A stretch of 64,000 nt of DNA, taken from assembly GCA_973895155.1 (NCBI GenBank), contig OZ316895.1, positions 21,142,001-21,206,000 on the forward strand, in the 5' to 3' direction. Positions within the stretch are counted from its first letter, which is position 1, and the number at the start of each line of letters is the position of its first letter. Both the position numbers and the translations under genes were made by a program. This document shows, piece after piece, positions 44,276 through 54,216 of this stretch. Source of the DNA: Marsupella aquatica. Its lineage: Eukaryota > Marchantiophyta. The notes under the pieces were generated by a model. That model worked only from the letters and a program-made list of their open reading frames with translations. It was not told where the DNA came from and ran no database searches.

Positions 44276-45884
44276 TTTGTGTTCGTGGTTCGGTGGCCTC
44301 GGCAGTGGTGAGAGCGTTTTTGTGTTGGATCGGGGTGAAAGATTGAATCGTCAACGACGATTGCGTGATCGTTTCACTGGTCGTTTTGCGTTGGAGATCT
44401 AGTGTTCGAAAGTGGTGACGGTTTTCCGATTGAAACTTCAGCTTGGAGTGTCGGATGTGTCTATTCTTTTGAAGGGCTGTCGGGTATACAGTCCAACGAT
44501 CTGTTATGCACGTTGGTGAGCACTACGTCTTGGTGAAATTTTCACACCGTTTGACCAAGTGAGTGCAAAGTAATCTCTAATTGAGTTTGCTGCTTAGAGC
44601 TTGAAGCTCTTGGTTACATTTAATCGTATTCAAGTACTTATCATTGTGGGACCTGTGTGGGGTCGAGTTTTCCTCGTAAAACATCGAGGTCCGTGACTCG
44701 TCCAAAGTTGCCAGTTTTAATTTTCCTTTACCCTTTGGTCGTCGCATCGCAATATTTCTCGGTGCAGCGGACGGCATTTGATACTTGCGTACGTCGTTTG
44801 GGTGGTACGCACATGAAGACGTGGCTCCCTGCCCAGGCCCGGTACAAAGCAAAGGTGTACAAGGGCTTGCACGAGGCCCTATGCCTGGTAGGTAGCTAGG
44901 GCCAAGGTGCTAGTTGGGCAAGCACTTGTGTACCTGCAAGTGCTGCACTAAAGGAGGTACAAAGGGGAGAGAGGGAGCGTACATGCTCCCTTCCCATGGG
45001 AGCACTTTAAATTCTGACACAATACAGGGTACAAGGGGATTGAAAAGGCACAAGGTACATCTGTACCTTCTGGTACTATGAGCATTGAATGGAGTAGCAG
45101 GGTACTGTGGCTTTGAATAGGCCCAAAGTACAAAAGAGAAGGAGCGTATGTGCTCCCTTCTCTTGTTAGAGCATTTTTTGTTAAGGGCTGGTGACCCTAT
45201 GCAAAGGCAGCCGGTACGAGCAAGGTGCAACAGGTGCCACAAGGGGATTGTGTGCACATAAGAACAGAGGGCAAGTGTTAGGGTCGACACGCGACCCTAT
45301 GTGCGGGGCAAGGATTTTTTTAAAGAAATTTTTGAGGTCGGGAGGGACGAACGCTCGTCCTTAGTCCTCATTGTTTTTTTTATGTGTTCCTTTCTTTTTC
45401 TTTCCGCGATTCCTCTTCCTTCCAAGGCGGACAGGTGTCAGCTCCATGTTCCTTCTGCTGTACATTTCGATTGTACTTTGATTCCTTGGAAAAGATACTT
45501 TTCCAGAAAGCTATTTTTTGACCAAAATTTCCAAATTTGGCGGTCGTCAAGGCAGAATTTTTCCGTGACACTTTGCAAGGGGATACTCAAGGGAGTTGAG
45601 CATGGGCTAGTGAAATTGATTTGTGCGTTGCTGTTGCAAAATTGTTTTGAGACCTAAGATACCCGACGGGGGTCAAAACGACCATTTTGACCCCCCTCCG
45701 GTCCGGGTTGAATAAGTTTTGCTGAAGAAGTTTTTCTCCGAATCATTTTCAGATCTAGGCAGTGTACCTTGTAGGCTACGCGGCGGTGCATCTCATTTCC
45801 ACTTTCGCCAACTTCCAATTTGTGGTGATTTTTTGGATGGAGGTATTTTGGTTTTGTGTTTCCTGTGTGTTTGTAGCAGCATCA
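44276..45884 (+). other. Long untranslated leader of Copia B
   Basis: About 1.6 kb between primer site and gag start. It has no long plus-strand frame related to gag-pol. From 44800 to 45290 the text is rich in GGTAC and GGGAGCG-type phrases and may be internally repetitive. The packaging signal would be expected near its start, but none can be assigned by eye. Confidence 0.6.
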
Positions 45885-47186
45885 ATGACTTCAAGAAAGC
45901 TTGCGGCGCCAAAGTTTGAGGTGGAAAAGTTTGACAGGAAGGTCAACTTCAGCCTCTGGACTCGGAAGGTGACCAACGTGTTGATCCAACAGGGTCTTGA
46001 GAAGACCCTCACTGGAGTGAAACCCTCGAATCTAACAGATGGGGAGTGGGAGGACATGTCGATGCAGGCGTGTAGCACAATTGAGTTGTTCTTGACAAAC
46101 AACATTCTCAAGAACGTGTTGGGGATGGATCGGAATGCCAAGAAGATCTGGGATATGCTACCTCAACTCTACCAGAGTACTTCGTTGACTACTCACATTT
46201 ATCACTTGGAGCGGCTGTTCAGGTTGAAGTTGAAGGATGGTGGCAACATGCGTGATCACCTCAGTCTCTTCGATGAGATTGTGCACGAGGTGACCACGGC
46301 GGGAGACAAGTTGACCGATGAGTATCTTGCGATGCATTTGTTGATGTCGCTTCCTCAGACCTATTCGACATTGGTGACGGTCATCACACATGACAAGTCT
46401 ACGTTGAAGTTGGATGAGGTGAAGGCTACCGTTCTTGCAGAATGGGGCAAGCGACAACTTTCTGGCCGTGACAATGAGTCTGCTGCCTTAGTGGTTAGAG
46501 GCAGATCGACGAAGCGTACTACGGATCAGTCTAGATCTAAATCACATAGTAGATCTAAATCTAAGTCCCGTAGTAAGAAATTTCAGTGTTGGCATTGCCA
46601 TGAGAAGGGCCACACCAAGTGGAATTGTCCTTCTCTATCAAAGCAGAAGCGTCCTGCTTCCAATGGTGCGTCCTCATCGTCAGTTGGTATTGTGATTGCT
46701 AATAATGAGGATGTTGTTGAAGTGCTATGTATTGGTGCTGTGAATTTAGTGTATGACAATAAATGGATGTTGGATTCGGGTTCCTCCTATGACGTGTGTC
46801 CAACGCAATCGTATTTCTCCACTTACCAACCTTGTACCAGTACTGTGGAAATCGGAAATGGAGTCCGATGCGCGATTGTTGGCATGGGGACTATCAAATT
46901 TCGGATGTTTGATGGTGTTGTGCGAGCACTGACAAGAGTCAGACACATACCAGACATCTCTAAAAATTTGATTTCTCTTGGTGCTTTGGAAGCTGGTGGA
47001 TCTCATTTCACTGCACGTGATGGTGTGCTCTTTGTTGTCAAAGATGATATATCTTTGATTAAGGCGCTATGGCAGAATAATTTGTACATCTTGGAAGGAG
47101 ATGTCATTGCTCCTAGAGTGCAGCATGTGGATTCTGTGGTGGAACGCTCGGATGCAGTGGCAACATCTACCGCAGAGTCATCTTAG
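45885..47186 (+). CDS. Copia B gag and protease (433 codons, ends at a premature TAG)
   Basis: The start MTSRKLAAPKFEVEKFDRKV is the usual Copia gag opening; upstream in-frame codons belong to the leader. The UBN2-type gag body includes IWDMLPQLYQ and LFRLKLKDGGNMRDHLSLFD. An Arg/Ser/Lys stretch precedes the knuckle CWHCHEKGHTKWNC. Protease follows with WMLDSGSSYDV, which keeps the Asp-Ser-Gly of the active site, and then VGMGTIKFRMFDGVVRAL. A TAG at 47184 ends the frame before the integrase, so a full polyprotein is not made from this copy. The capsid-forming and protease parts look otherwise intact. Confidence 0.9.
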   Translation: MTSRKLAAPKFEVEKFDRKVNFSLWTRKVTNVLIQQGLEKTLTGVKPSNLTDGEWEDMSMQACSTIELFLTNNILKNVLGMDRNAKKIWDMLPQLYQSTSLTTHIYHLERLFRLKLKDGGNMRDHLSLFDEIVHEVTTAGDKLTDEYLAMHLLMSLPQTYSTLVTVITHDKSTLKLDEVKATVLAEWGKRQLSGRDNESAALVVRGRSTKRTTDQSRSKSHSRSKSKSRSKKFQCWHCHEKGHTKWNCPSLSKQKRPASNGASSSSVGIVIANNEDVVEVLCIGAVNLVYDNKWMLDSGSSYDVCPTQSYFSTYQPCTSTVEIGNGVRCAIVGMGTIKFRMFDGVVRALTRVRHIPDISKNLISLGALEAGGSHFTARDGVLFVVKDDISLIKALWQNNLYILEGDVIAPRVQHVDSVVERSDAVATSTAESS

Positions 47187-47960
47187 GTTGCTTCAATTGA
47201 AGCACCCTCAACATCTGGTTGCACACAAGCCAAAGATTTGTGGCATGCACGGTTGGGGCACTTGAGTGGTAAAGGATTGGCAACCGTGGCAAACAAAGAT
47301 TTGCTGTAAGGGGCTCAATCTTGGTAAACTCTCTTTCTATGAAGATTGCATCTTTGGCAAGCAGAGGAGAGTGAGTTTCAGTTCTAGTTCATACCATTCT
47401 CATGAGATACTTGAGTATGTACATTCGGATGTTTGGGGTCCAGCGCCGGAACCATCGTTGGGTGGAGCCAGATATTTTGTGACATTTGTAGATGATTACT
47501 CTCGAATGTGTTGGCTGTACTACATGAAGGAGAAGTCTCAAGTCTTTGAGATCTTCAAGGAGTGGAAAGCCATGGTGGAGCTACAAACTGGGAAGGAGTT
47601 GAAGTGTGTTCGGTCCGATAACGATAGCAAGTATAAGTCCAATGAGTTTGATCAATTTGGTCGGGACCTTAGCCTCAAGCGTCATTACACTGTATCGGAG
47701 ACCCCGCAGCATAGTGGAGTTGCAGAACGGTTGAATCGGACATTACTGGAGAAAGCACGCATCATGCAGCTTTGTAAGTCTAAGTTGCCCAAAACTTTTG
47801 GGCTGAAGCTGTCAACCAAGCTGCATATGTCTACAATCTGTCACCGCACAGTAGTAAGTTGATGCAAACTCCATTTGAGTTGTGGTATAAGAGACCTGCT
47901 GATTACTCTAGACTTTGAGTTTTTGGTTGTGCTGCCTATGTTCACATTGAGTAGACACAC
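47187..47960 (+). pseudogene. Copia B integrase, broken
   Basis: DLWHARLGHLSGKGL (the His pair of the zinc finger) is followed by a shift and then CIFGKQRRVSF. The core has VHSDVWGP, VDDYSRMCWLYYM, CVRSDND and TPQHSGVAERLNRTLLEKAR, with both Asp and the Glu present. Frame changes near 47300 and 47810 and stops near 47918 and 47955 inactivate it. Confidence 0.9.
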
Positions 47961-49014
47961 AGGTCTAAGTTGGATCCCAAGTCTAAGAAATGTATTTTTC
48001 TAGGCTTTAGTCCTGGGCAGAAGGGCTATAAATTGTGGGATCCTGTCGATTGCAAGGCAATTGTGAGCAAAAATGTTCTTTTTGACGAAGAATGGTTGTC
48101 AAGACCCCGGGATATTCAGGAGGAACAGGTGGAGGAACCCACTACGGTGGAGCTTGGTGATGATGAGGAAACTGCTGGTCCCTCTGGTAGAGGTGCAATT
48201 CCTCAACCAAGGCGCTCCACCAGGGCCAATTTTGGCCCAACCCCCTGATAGATTTGGATTTGCAGATCCTCGTGTTCACGTTGTTGAACATGACGATGAT
48301 CCCGGTGTTGTTTTGCTTACTGAAGATGGAGACCCCTCTAGCTATGAAGAAGCTATGGCCTCTTCAGAGAAGGATATTAAGTGGATGGAGGCGATGTTGA
48401 AGGAGATGAATTCTTTGAAGAAGAATTCAACTTGGCGCTTAACTGACATGCCTCACGGGAAAACACTGGTTTCGTGTAGATGGTTGTACAAGAAGAAGCA
48501 AGATGACACTTACAAGGCACGCCTTGTGGCCAAAGGGTACACCCAGAAGAAGGGCTTGGACTACACGGAGATTTTCTCACCAGTTGTCAAACTCGCTACT
48601 ATCCGTGTTTTACTTGCAATTGTGGCATTCTATGATCTTGAGTTAGATCAGATGGATGTAATTACCAGACACTTGGTGTGTAAGCTCTTGGGCTCGTTAT
48701 ACAGATTGAAGCAAAGTCCAAGACAGTGGAATAAGCATTTTGATTCCTTCATGTTATCTCAGGGGTTCACGCGAAGTGAACATGATTGTTGTATTTACAC
48801 GAAGGAGGTGAAGAATTACTCACGCTTTGGTTACATTGTGCTGGCATTGTATGTGGATGACATGCTAATCCTGGCTGAGAATAAGTCTGATGTTGCTCAT
48901 CTCAAAGCAATGCTGAGTAAGGAGTTTTCAATGAAGGACTTGGGTCAGGCCAAGAAGATACTAGGGATGGAGATTCATCGTGACAGGGAGCAGAGGCAAT
49001 TATGGTTGTCTTAG
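47961..49014 (+). pseudogene. Copia B linker and reverse transcriptase with an internal deletion
   Basis: The integrase tail KKCIFLGFSPGQKGYKLWDP leads to the acidic linker, then KARLVAKGYTQKKGLDYTEI, LYRLKQSPRQWNKHFD and the catalytic LYVDDML. Compared with Copia A, about 24 codons (72 bases) are missing between QMDVIT and LVCKLL near 48665. This removes the AFLxGxL segment of the fingers/palm. The change is in frame but should abolish activity. A TAG ends the frame at 49012. Confidence 0.9.
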
Positions 49015-49852
49015 AGGCAGTATTTGGAGAAGGTACTTGCCAAGTATGGAATGGAGAATGCAAAACCAGTTGGTACTCCATTGGCTTCCCACTTTAAACT
49101 CTCAAAGAATGATTGCCCTTCTAGTGAGAGCGATAGACTGGCAATAAAACATGTTCCCTATGATAGTGTTGTGGGTAGTTTGATGTATGTAATGACATGC
49201 ACTAGACCTGACATTGCCCACGTTGTTAGCATTTTGATCGAGTAGATTTATGGCAAATCCTGGTAAGCTTCACTGAGAAGCAATGAAGTGGGTTTTGTGG
49301 TATCTAAAAAGTACCTTAGATTGTGGGATCTTATTTGACGGTAAAGCAGACTCTATATATTAGAGTTGGAAGGTTTTGTAGATTCAGATTATGCTGGTAA
49401 CTTGGATAACAGGAAGTCTACTACAGGCTATGTGTTTATGCTGGGTGGAGGTTGTATCAGCTGGAAGTCGGCAACTCAATCTTGTGTTGTGTTGTCTACT
49501 ACTGAGGCTGAGTACATGGCTGCATGTGAGGCAACCAAGGAGCTGATCTGGCTACGGAGATTGGTGAATGATTTGGGTCTTTCACCTGAAAGACCGGTGC
49601 TGCTGTGCGACAGTCAAAGTGCTTTGCATCTGGCTAAGAACCCTGTGTTCCATGCCAGGACAAAGCACATTGATATTTGTTATCACTTCATCTGTGAGGT
49701 GATTGAGACGAAGCAGATGTTTCTGGAGAAGGTGGCTTCAGAGGAGAATGCGACAGACATGCTTACCAAAGTTTTACCTACCAGTAGCTTTAGTCATTGT
49801 GTGGATATTATTAATGTTAGGGCCAAACTGGAGACTATGTAGATATGTTACT
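49015..49852 (+). pseudogene. Copia B RNase H and end of reverse transcriptase, broken
   Basis: QYLEKVLAKYGMENAKPVGT and VGSLMYVMTCTRPDIAH are followed by shifts between 49240 and 49366. RNase H then has [43 protein letters not shown] and KHIDICYHF, ending at a stop in 49840-49842. The later part is fully open. Confidence 0.9.
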
Positions 49853-49892
49853 TAGTTACATATTATATATCACCTAACTCATTGTGTGAACT

Positions 49893-49909
49893 TGAGTCAA
49901 GGTGGAGAT
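49893..49909 (+). promoter_or_regulatory. Polypurine tract of Copia B
   Basis: GAGTCAAGGTGGAGAT directly precedes the 3' LTR. Confidence 0.85.
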
Positions 49910-50197
49910 TGTTAGGAATTGACTCTAGTTCCCGACTTAGTTAGCTTGGCCTTACTAGGGTTAGTTAATCCTGGATTACATTAGGATAAGATCCGCTTAG
50001 TTTAGGCCCACTCATCTTGGCCCCTTGGGGGTATAGGTTGGAGGGAGAGAACTCTCTCCCTCATTCTTCACATGTATTCTCATTTGCTATGGAGCCTTCA
50101 GGAGTTTCTCAACTCGGGGTGTCTCGTCGGTGTAGCGTCTGATTGAGTGTCTCTCATTCCGCATTGCTGTCTAGTCCGAAGCTGACGGTTTCTTACA
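49910..50197 (+). repeat. 3' LTR of Copia B
   Basis: TGTTAGGAATTGACTCTAGT to GACGGTTTCTTACA, followed by GAAGA. Confidence 0.96.
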
Positions 50198-50802
50198 GAA
50201 GATGCTGTCTATGATTGACCCAGCTTCTTTTGAGCATCATCAGACAATAAAGAGCTCACTACCTTATTATACAAAATGGACTTCAGATCTTTGTACAAGA
50301 GCACCTGTTTCAAACCCTAATATGACGGCGGTAAGGAGCTTAGCAGAAGCAAGGCCTTATCCTCATCTTCAACTTATTTTCCCAGGTTTGATAGATCCAC
50401 CGCCAGACTGTCAAACTCATCCAGGTGATCCTGCAGCTTGCTCCCTTCCTTGAGCCTGAGGCTCATCAAGAGAGACTTCTTGTACAGCCAGTCTAACGCA
50501 TCTTCCTGGTAGTACTTCTCTCTTAGAGCCTTGAACAGTGACGTGCAATCCGCATAATCATCCAACTTCTTGATGATGTGCGGCTTATGATAAAGCATAA
50601 TTGCATTGACAGCAATTACCTGCTCCTGTCTCCACTACTTCCCTGAGATCTCCTCTTCTCCATCATACTACTCTCGTGAAGAGAGCAGATGAGCTAAGCC
50701 CATGGCCCGAAGAACACCCTTCACTTGCTTCTCCCACAACAAGTAATCAGTACGACCATCATATTTCTCCACCTCAAACTTAACTCCTCCAAATCTAGCC
50801 AT
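50198..50802 (-). pseudogene. Copia A gag N-terminal part
   Basis: The start MARFGGVKFEVEKYDGRTDY at 50802 matches the Copia gag opening. Then come LFKALREKYYQEDALDWLYK, LKEGSKLQDHLDEFDSLAVD, and after a stop ALLLLSSLPPSY and LLSDDAQKKLGQS. Stops and shifts break the frame. It ends at the Copia B insertion, and the missing C-terminal part is at 43713-43968. Confidence 0.9.
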
Positions 50803-52123
50803 CTCCCTCTTCTTTCCAACTACCGACAACTCTGGTAGTAGTACAGCTTCCTCCACTGCACGCCACACCGGTGATCATACCGGTGATACTAGTTCTTCCT
50901 CAAACAGTAGCAGCTCCTCCTCAGACTCACCGTTTGATTGTCGCGATCCTGAAGCTCCACCGATGCCAATTCTTCCAATATCCTCCGAGTCACTCATATG
51001 AAACAATAAAAAAACATCTTTTTTTGAAACTTCTCATAAAACTCAAAACTCAACACTGCCGTGTAGCCCACAAAGCTAGGAGTCCAATACTGAAAGCCGA
51101 AATCAAAATCAAAATTCAACGGAAAAGTTATTCAAATTTTGGTCGGGGTGGGTAAAACCTTGGGAAACTCCCTCATTTTGACCACCTCAGAGAATAACCG
51201 AAATACCAAGTACAACTCGTCGTTGGAATTGCAATGTGATCGATGCACCGCGTTGCCAACTTCAATGGCTACGACCTCGCCAAAAAAGAACCAAAAAAGT
51301 TACCGTTTGGCGGACGAAATCTTTGTCGGACGGCCAAAAAACAGCTCTTTATTTTTTGGGAATATTCCCGCACAGTCCGACAGGTCTCACAAGGGGCTGT
51401 TCCCCCTGTCGGAGCGGTTAAAACGGAGGGCAGGTCCCGGCACAAGAGGAAAAACAAGGGGAAAGAAAATGGCTCAAAATATGGCCCTAAAGGGGGTCCA
51501 ATGTCCCTTAATCTAAGAATACCTCGTAAGGGCCGGCGTACGCACAGGGGGTATACTCGGGCGGCTACATACGCAGCCGCGTATGCCGGGCCGGGGAGGA
51601 GTGAGGGGCGACCGCTTCGCCACGATCAAACCGTTGAGCCGTAGCACTTCGCGTTTCTTCCATTGAGTTGGACGTCACGAGGAGAAATCCGATTCAGATG
51701 TGAACAAGCTCCATAGCTTGTGAAAAAACCTGAACGCCTCCTTCACTCGTCAAGACACACTTGGTAACAACTCGACAGCAATCCAGCTACCAAAATGACC
51801 ATCTCGCTTCAACCTTCAACTTGAGCTATAATGTGTGATCCCTCCCGCACCGCACACTTGACACCGTTGAAAAATGCAAACTCTGGTCTCTCCCCCGAAA
51901 AGCCGTCGAACACGAAGAAAACCTGAACGACGCAAACTCCGATTCCTTCGCACCACGGATACCGATCAGCGAGTTCTAACCACCGTTAGAAAGCCCTCTC
52001 ACCAACCGATCCGCTCAGCCACACACATTCGAGTTTCATGCGATGAAACTCCAAATGTACCATCGACAATGAACGTTGAAAAAAAAACCCGTCACAAAAA
52101 AAACCTCGTCACCTCCCAGGCAT
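50803..52123 (-). other. Long untranslated leader of Copia A
   Basis: About 1.3 kb between gag start and primer site. Its length and position mirror the 1.6-kb leader of Copia B. Overlapping plus-strand frames near 51140-51640 have no family match and are not called. Confidence 0.6.
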
Positions 52124-52135
52124 GCTCTGATACCA
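52124..52135 (-). promoter_or_regulatory. Primer-binding site of Copia A
   Basis: The minus strand reads TGGTATCAGAGC two bases inside the 5' LTR, complementary to initiator tRNA-Met. Confidence 0.93.
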
Positions 52136-52137
52136 CT

Positions 52138-52480
52138 TGTTGAGCATAGATGACATTCGCAACTGCAAGCCCATGAACCATCCAATGCACAAGAGTCGAC
52201 ACAGAGAGATACGTGGTTCACCTCCACATGAGGCTACGTCCACGGGAACACACAAGAGCTTTATGCACTCTAGACCGACCGGCCATACCAAGCATCCACA
52301 GCACAAGTTCTCCCTATCTCTCAACTAGCTCCGTAACAATGAGCCTAAGTTTCACCAGGGTCTGGCATCAGCCCTGGCTTAATACACAACAACACTACCG
52401 CTAACATTAGCTAAGTCCTAACCCAAGTTGGACTAACTGTGGTTAGCTCATGAGTCACAAGACTAGAACAATATCTAACA
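52138..52480 (-). repeat. 5' LTR of Copia A
   Basis: TGTTGAGCATAGATGACATT to ATATCTAACA on the plus strand. It is one base shorter than the partner LTR because of a missing C near position 132 of the LTR. Confidence 0.95.
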
Positions 52481-52485
52481 GGCTG

Positions 52486-54216
52486 CCCCTTGATAAGGCA
52501 GATTGAAATGAAAATACATGACACAAAAATCTGAAGAAGACAAAATCTGAAATGTGCATTCACCATATAGGAGCTTCAAAAATTTGCCTGCTTTGGTCAC
52601 TGTGGAGATTGGCATGACAGAGTGATCGTCCAAAATAACAAACCCAAGGTCCCAAGGACATCATGTTCCCAAGGAGATCATATTACACCTATAATTGTAA
52701 AATGATGCGTCATTCCCTTTGAAGAGGGGCCTAATCCCTGTAGTAAGTTGTGATTTAATGTAGTGATGCCTCCACATTTGGCTGCAGTCAAAGGCTGTGA
52801 AGTACAATGCTTGGCCAAATAGCTTCCAACCTGAAAACCAGGTGAATATAAATAGCTTCCAACCTGAAAACCAGGTGAATAAAAAATGTCCTCAGCAGAA
52901 TGATCGCCTATTTCAGAACTCAGCCTCCTTCAGTGGCACCTCAATAACTCGGTATTACTAATTTATCAGACTGTATAGTACCAATGTGAACCTACTGTTC
53001 AAGGGCAAGGCCTAATGTCTAAAATTAAGTTACGGGTTTGGGTGTAAAACAAAGATGTGGGGGCAGGGTGAGTCTCTGAAAATGATGCAATGTGGGAAGA
53101 GTGTCAGGAAACAAATTGAACAAAAACTAATAATTGGCAATGGGCTTGAATGTTCTAACCCCTATTATGTTCAAAGAAAGGGCTCTAAGACTTGTGGAAT
53201 TGATTTGCCTCTAAGATGGTGGGACCTCCATTCTTAGGCTAGCTATCATCCATGCTATCCCACCAGATAGATCTATTTCTAAACCCACGACAAATGGGAA
53301 ATGATGGTCTTCTTTGAACCGTCAAACTGGAAACGAACGGCCAAGATCTCAGGAGTCAGGCGACATTTCTTTATTCCCTCCCTTTTCCGCAAACTCTAAT
53401 TCCGAACTGCCAGCGTGACACACTGCTGCCACAGCGGCAACGATAGGACCCAGAACTGCATTAAAATATAGGGACAAAGTAATCCTATTTTATTCCACAC
53501 AACGAGCGCAGCCGTCGATCTCGGGAATCGAGGGTTCGAGTTCGATCAATGTAAATTAGAATATACCTCGGAAGTGCGTGAAATTGGATATGAAACTTTG
53601 GTCAGTACAGTACTCTAAATGATGATCTGTTCAGCTCGAGCGCTGCGCTGAGGAAGGAGTGGGGGAAGAAACAGATCTGATTACTTTGGGAGCTGAAGAA
53701 ACTCGTGGCGGCGAAGGAAATTTGGAGAGATCGGTCGAGCGTACGAGTGGCAGATGATGGCGGAGTGTGCGGCAAAAGAAAGCGCAGAGAGAGGAGCTGC
53801 TGCACGAGGTTTTTTTTTGGCTCTGAATTGGTGAGAAATTGAGCTCATCGTCTGTGGAAGACGAGGTGCGGAGTCTGTCGAGCTTGCTTGCATGGACGGC
53901 GATTGATGTGGAAGGCGGGGAATTTTTGGGCGTCCAAGAAGCGAGGGAGTGAGAAGGAGCAGGCAGGGGAAGCGGTGGATGGATCGATCCGGCGAATGCA
54001 GGGTTTGGGATGCGATCTTTGAGGGAAAGAGGGGAATTGTGGTTGGCGAGATGTTGGTCATTGCGTGATCCAGGGTGACGGACAGATTGCAGGGGCCTGG
54101 TGTCGAGGAAATGTGAAGATCGTTGTGGTTGTCGGGCAGAGAGCGACATAGAGAGGAGATGGTGGAACTTGAAGGGGAAAAAATCATATAGGCAAGAGTG
54201 AATTTGAAGGAGCATC
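52486..54216 (+). other. Spacer and upstream region of the VPS13 gene
   Basis: No gene is recognised. A near-perfect 33-bp tandem duplication (ATAGCTTCCAACCTGAAAAC..) occupies 52817-52882. From about 53630 to 54216 the plus strand is purine-rich and carries long minus-strand frames without family resemblance. This fits a 5' leader or promoter of VPS13, and the minus-strand frames are most likely compositional artefacts. Confidence 0.5.

Larger units (their letters stand above)
43969..50202 (+). mobile_element. Copia B: LTR retrotransposon nested in Copia A gag
   Basis: LTRs of 288 bp at 43974-44261 and 49910-50197, flanked by the perfect duplication GAAGA (43969-43973 and 50198-50202). Primer site and polypurine tract are in place. 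Domains run gag-protease-integrase-reverse transcriptase-RNase H on the plus strand, opposite to its host. The LTRs differ at about 13 positions by eye, including two 1-base indels. The gene set is interrupted by stops, shifts and a deletion. It must be younger than Copia A because it splits A's gag. Confidence 0.96.
37910..52485 (-). mobile_element. Copia A: LTR retrotransposon with nested insertions
   Basis: LTRs at 37915-38258 (3') and 52138-52480 (5'), flanked by the perfect target duplication GGCTG (37910-37914 and 52481-52485). Domain order on the minus strand is gag, protease, integrase, reverse transcriptase, RNase H, the Ty1/Copia order. Three foreign segments split it: Copia B (43974-50197), an inverted-repeat element (40559-41639) and unidentified DNA (about 41970-42985). 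By eye the LTRs differ at about 18 of 344 positions. Stops and frameshifts make it inactive. A solo LTR of the same family is at 25760. Confidence 0.95.

Noticed and set aside
45762-45884. Upstream extension of the Copia B gag frame
   Set aside because: The hydrophobic 41-residue extension is not part of Copia gag. The conserved start is at 45885.
46158-46457. Minus-strand frames inside the Copia B gag
   Set aside because: They are antisense shadows of a well-supported gag frame.
51139-51644. Overlapping plus-strand frames of 125 and 133 residues
   Set aside because: They lie antisense in the Copia A leader and have no family match.
53510-53560. GGGTTCGAGTTCGATC, resembling a tRNA T-arm
   Set aside because: The flanks do not form a cloverleaf.
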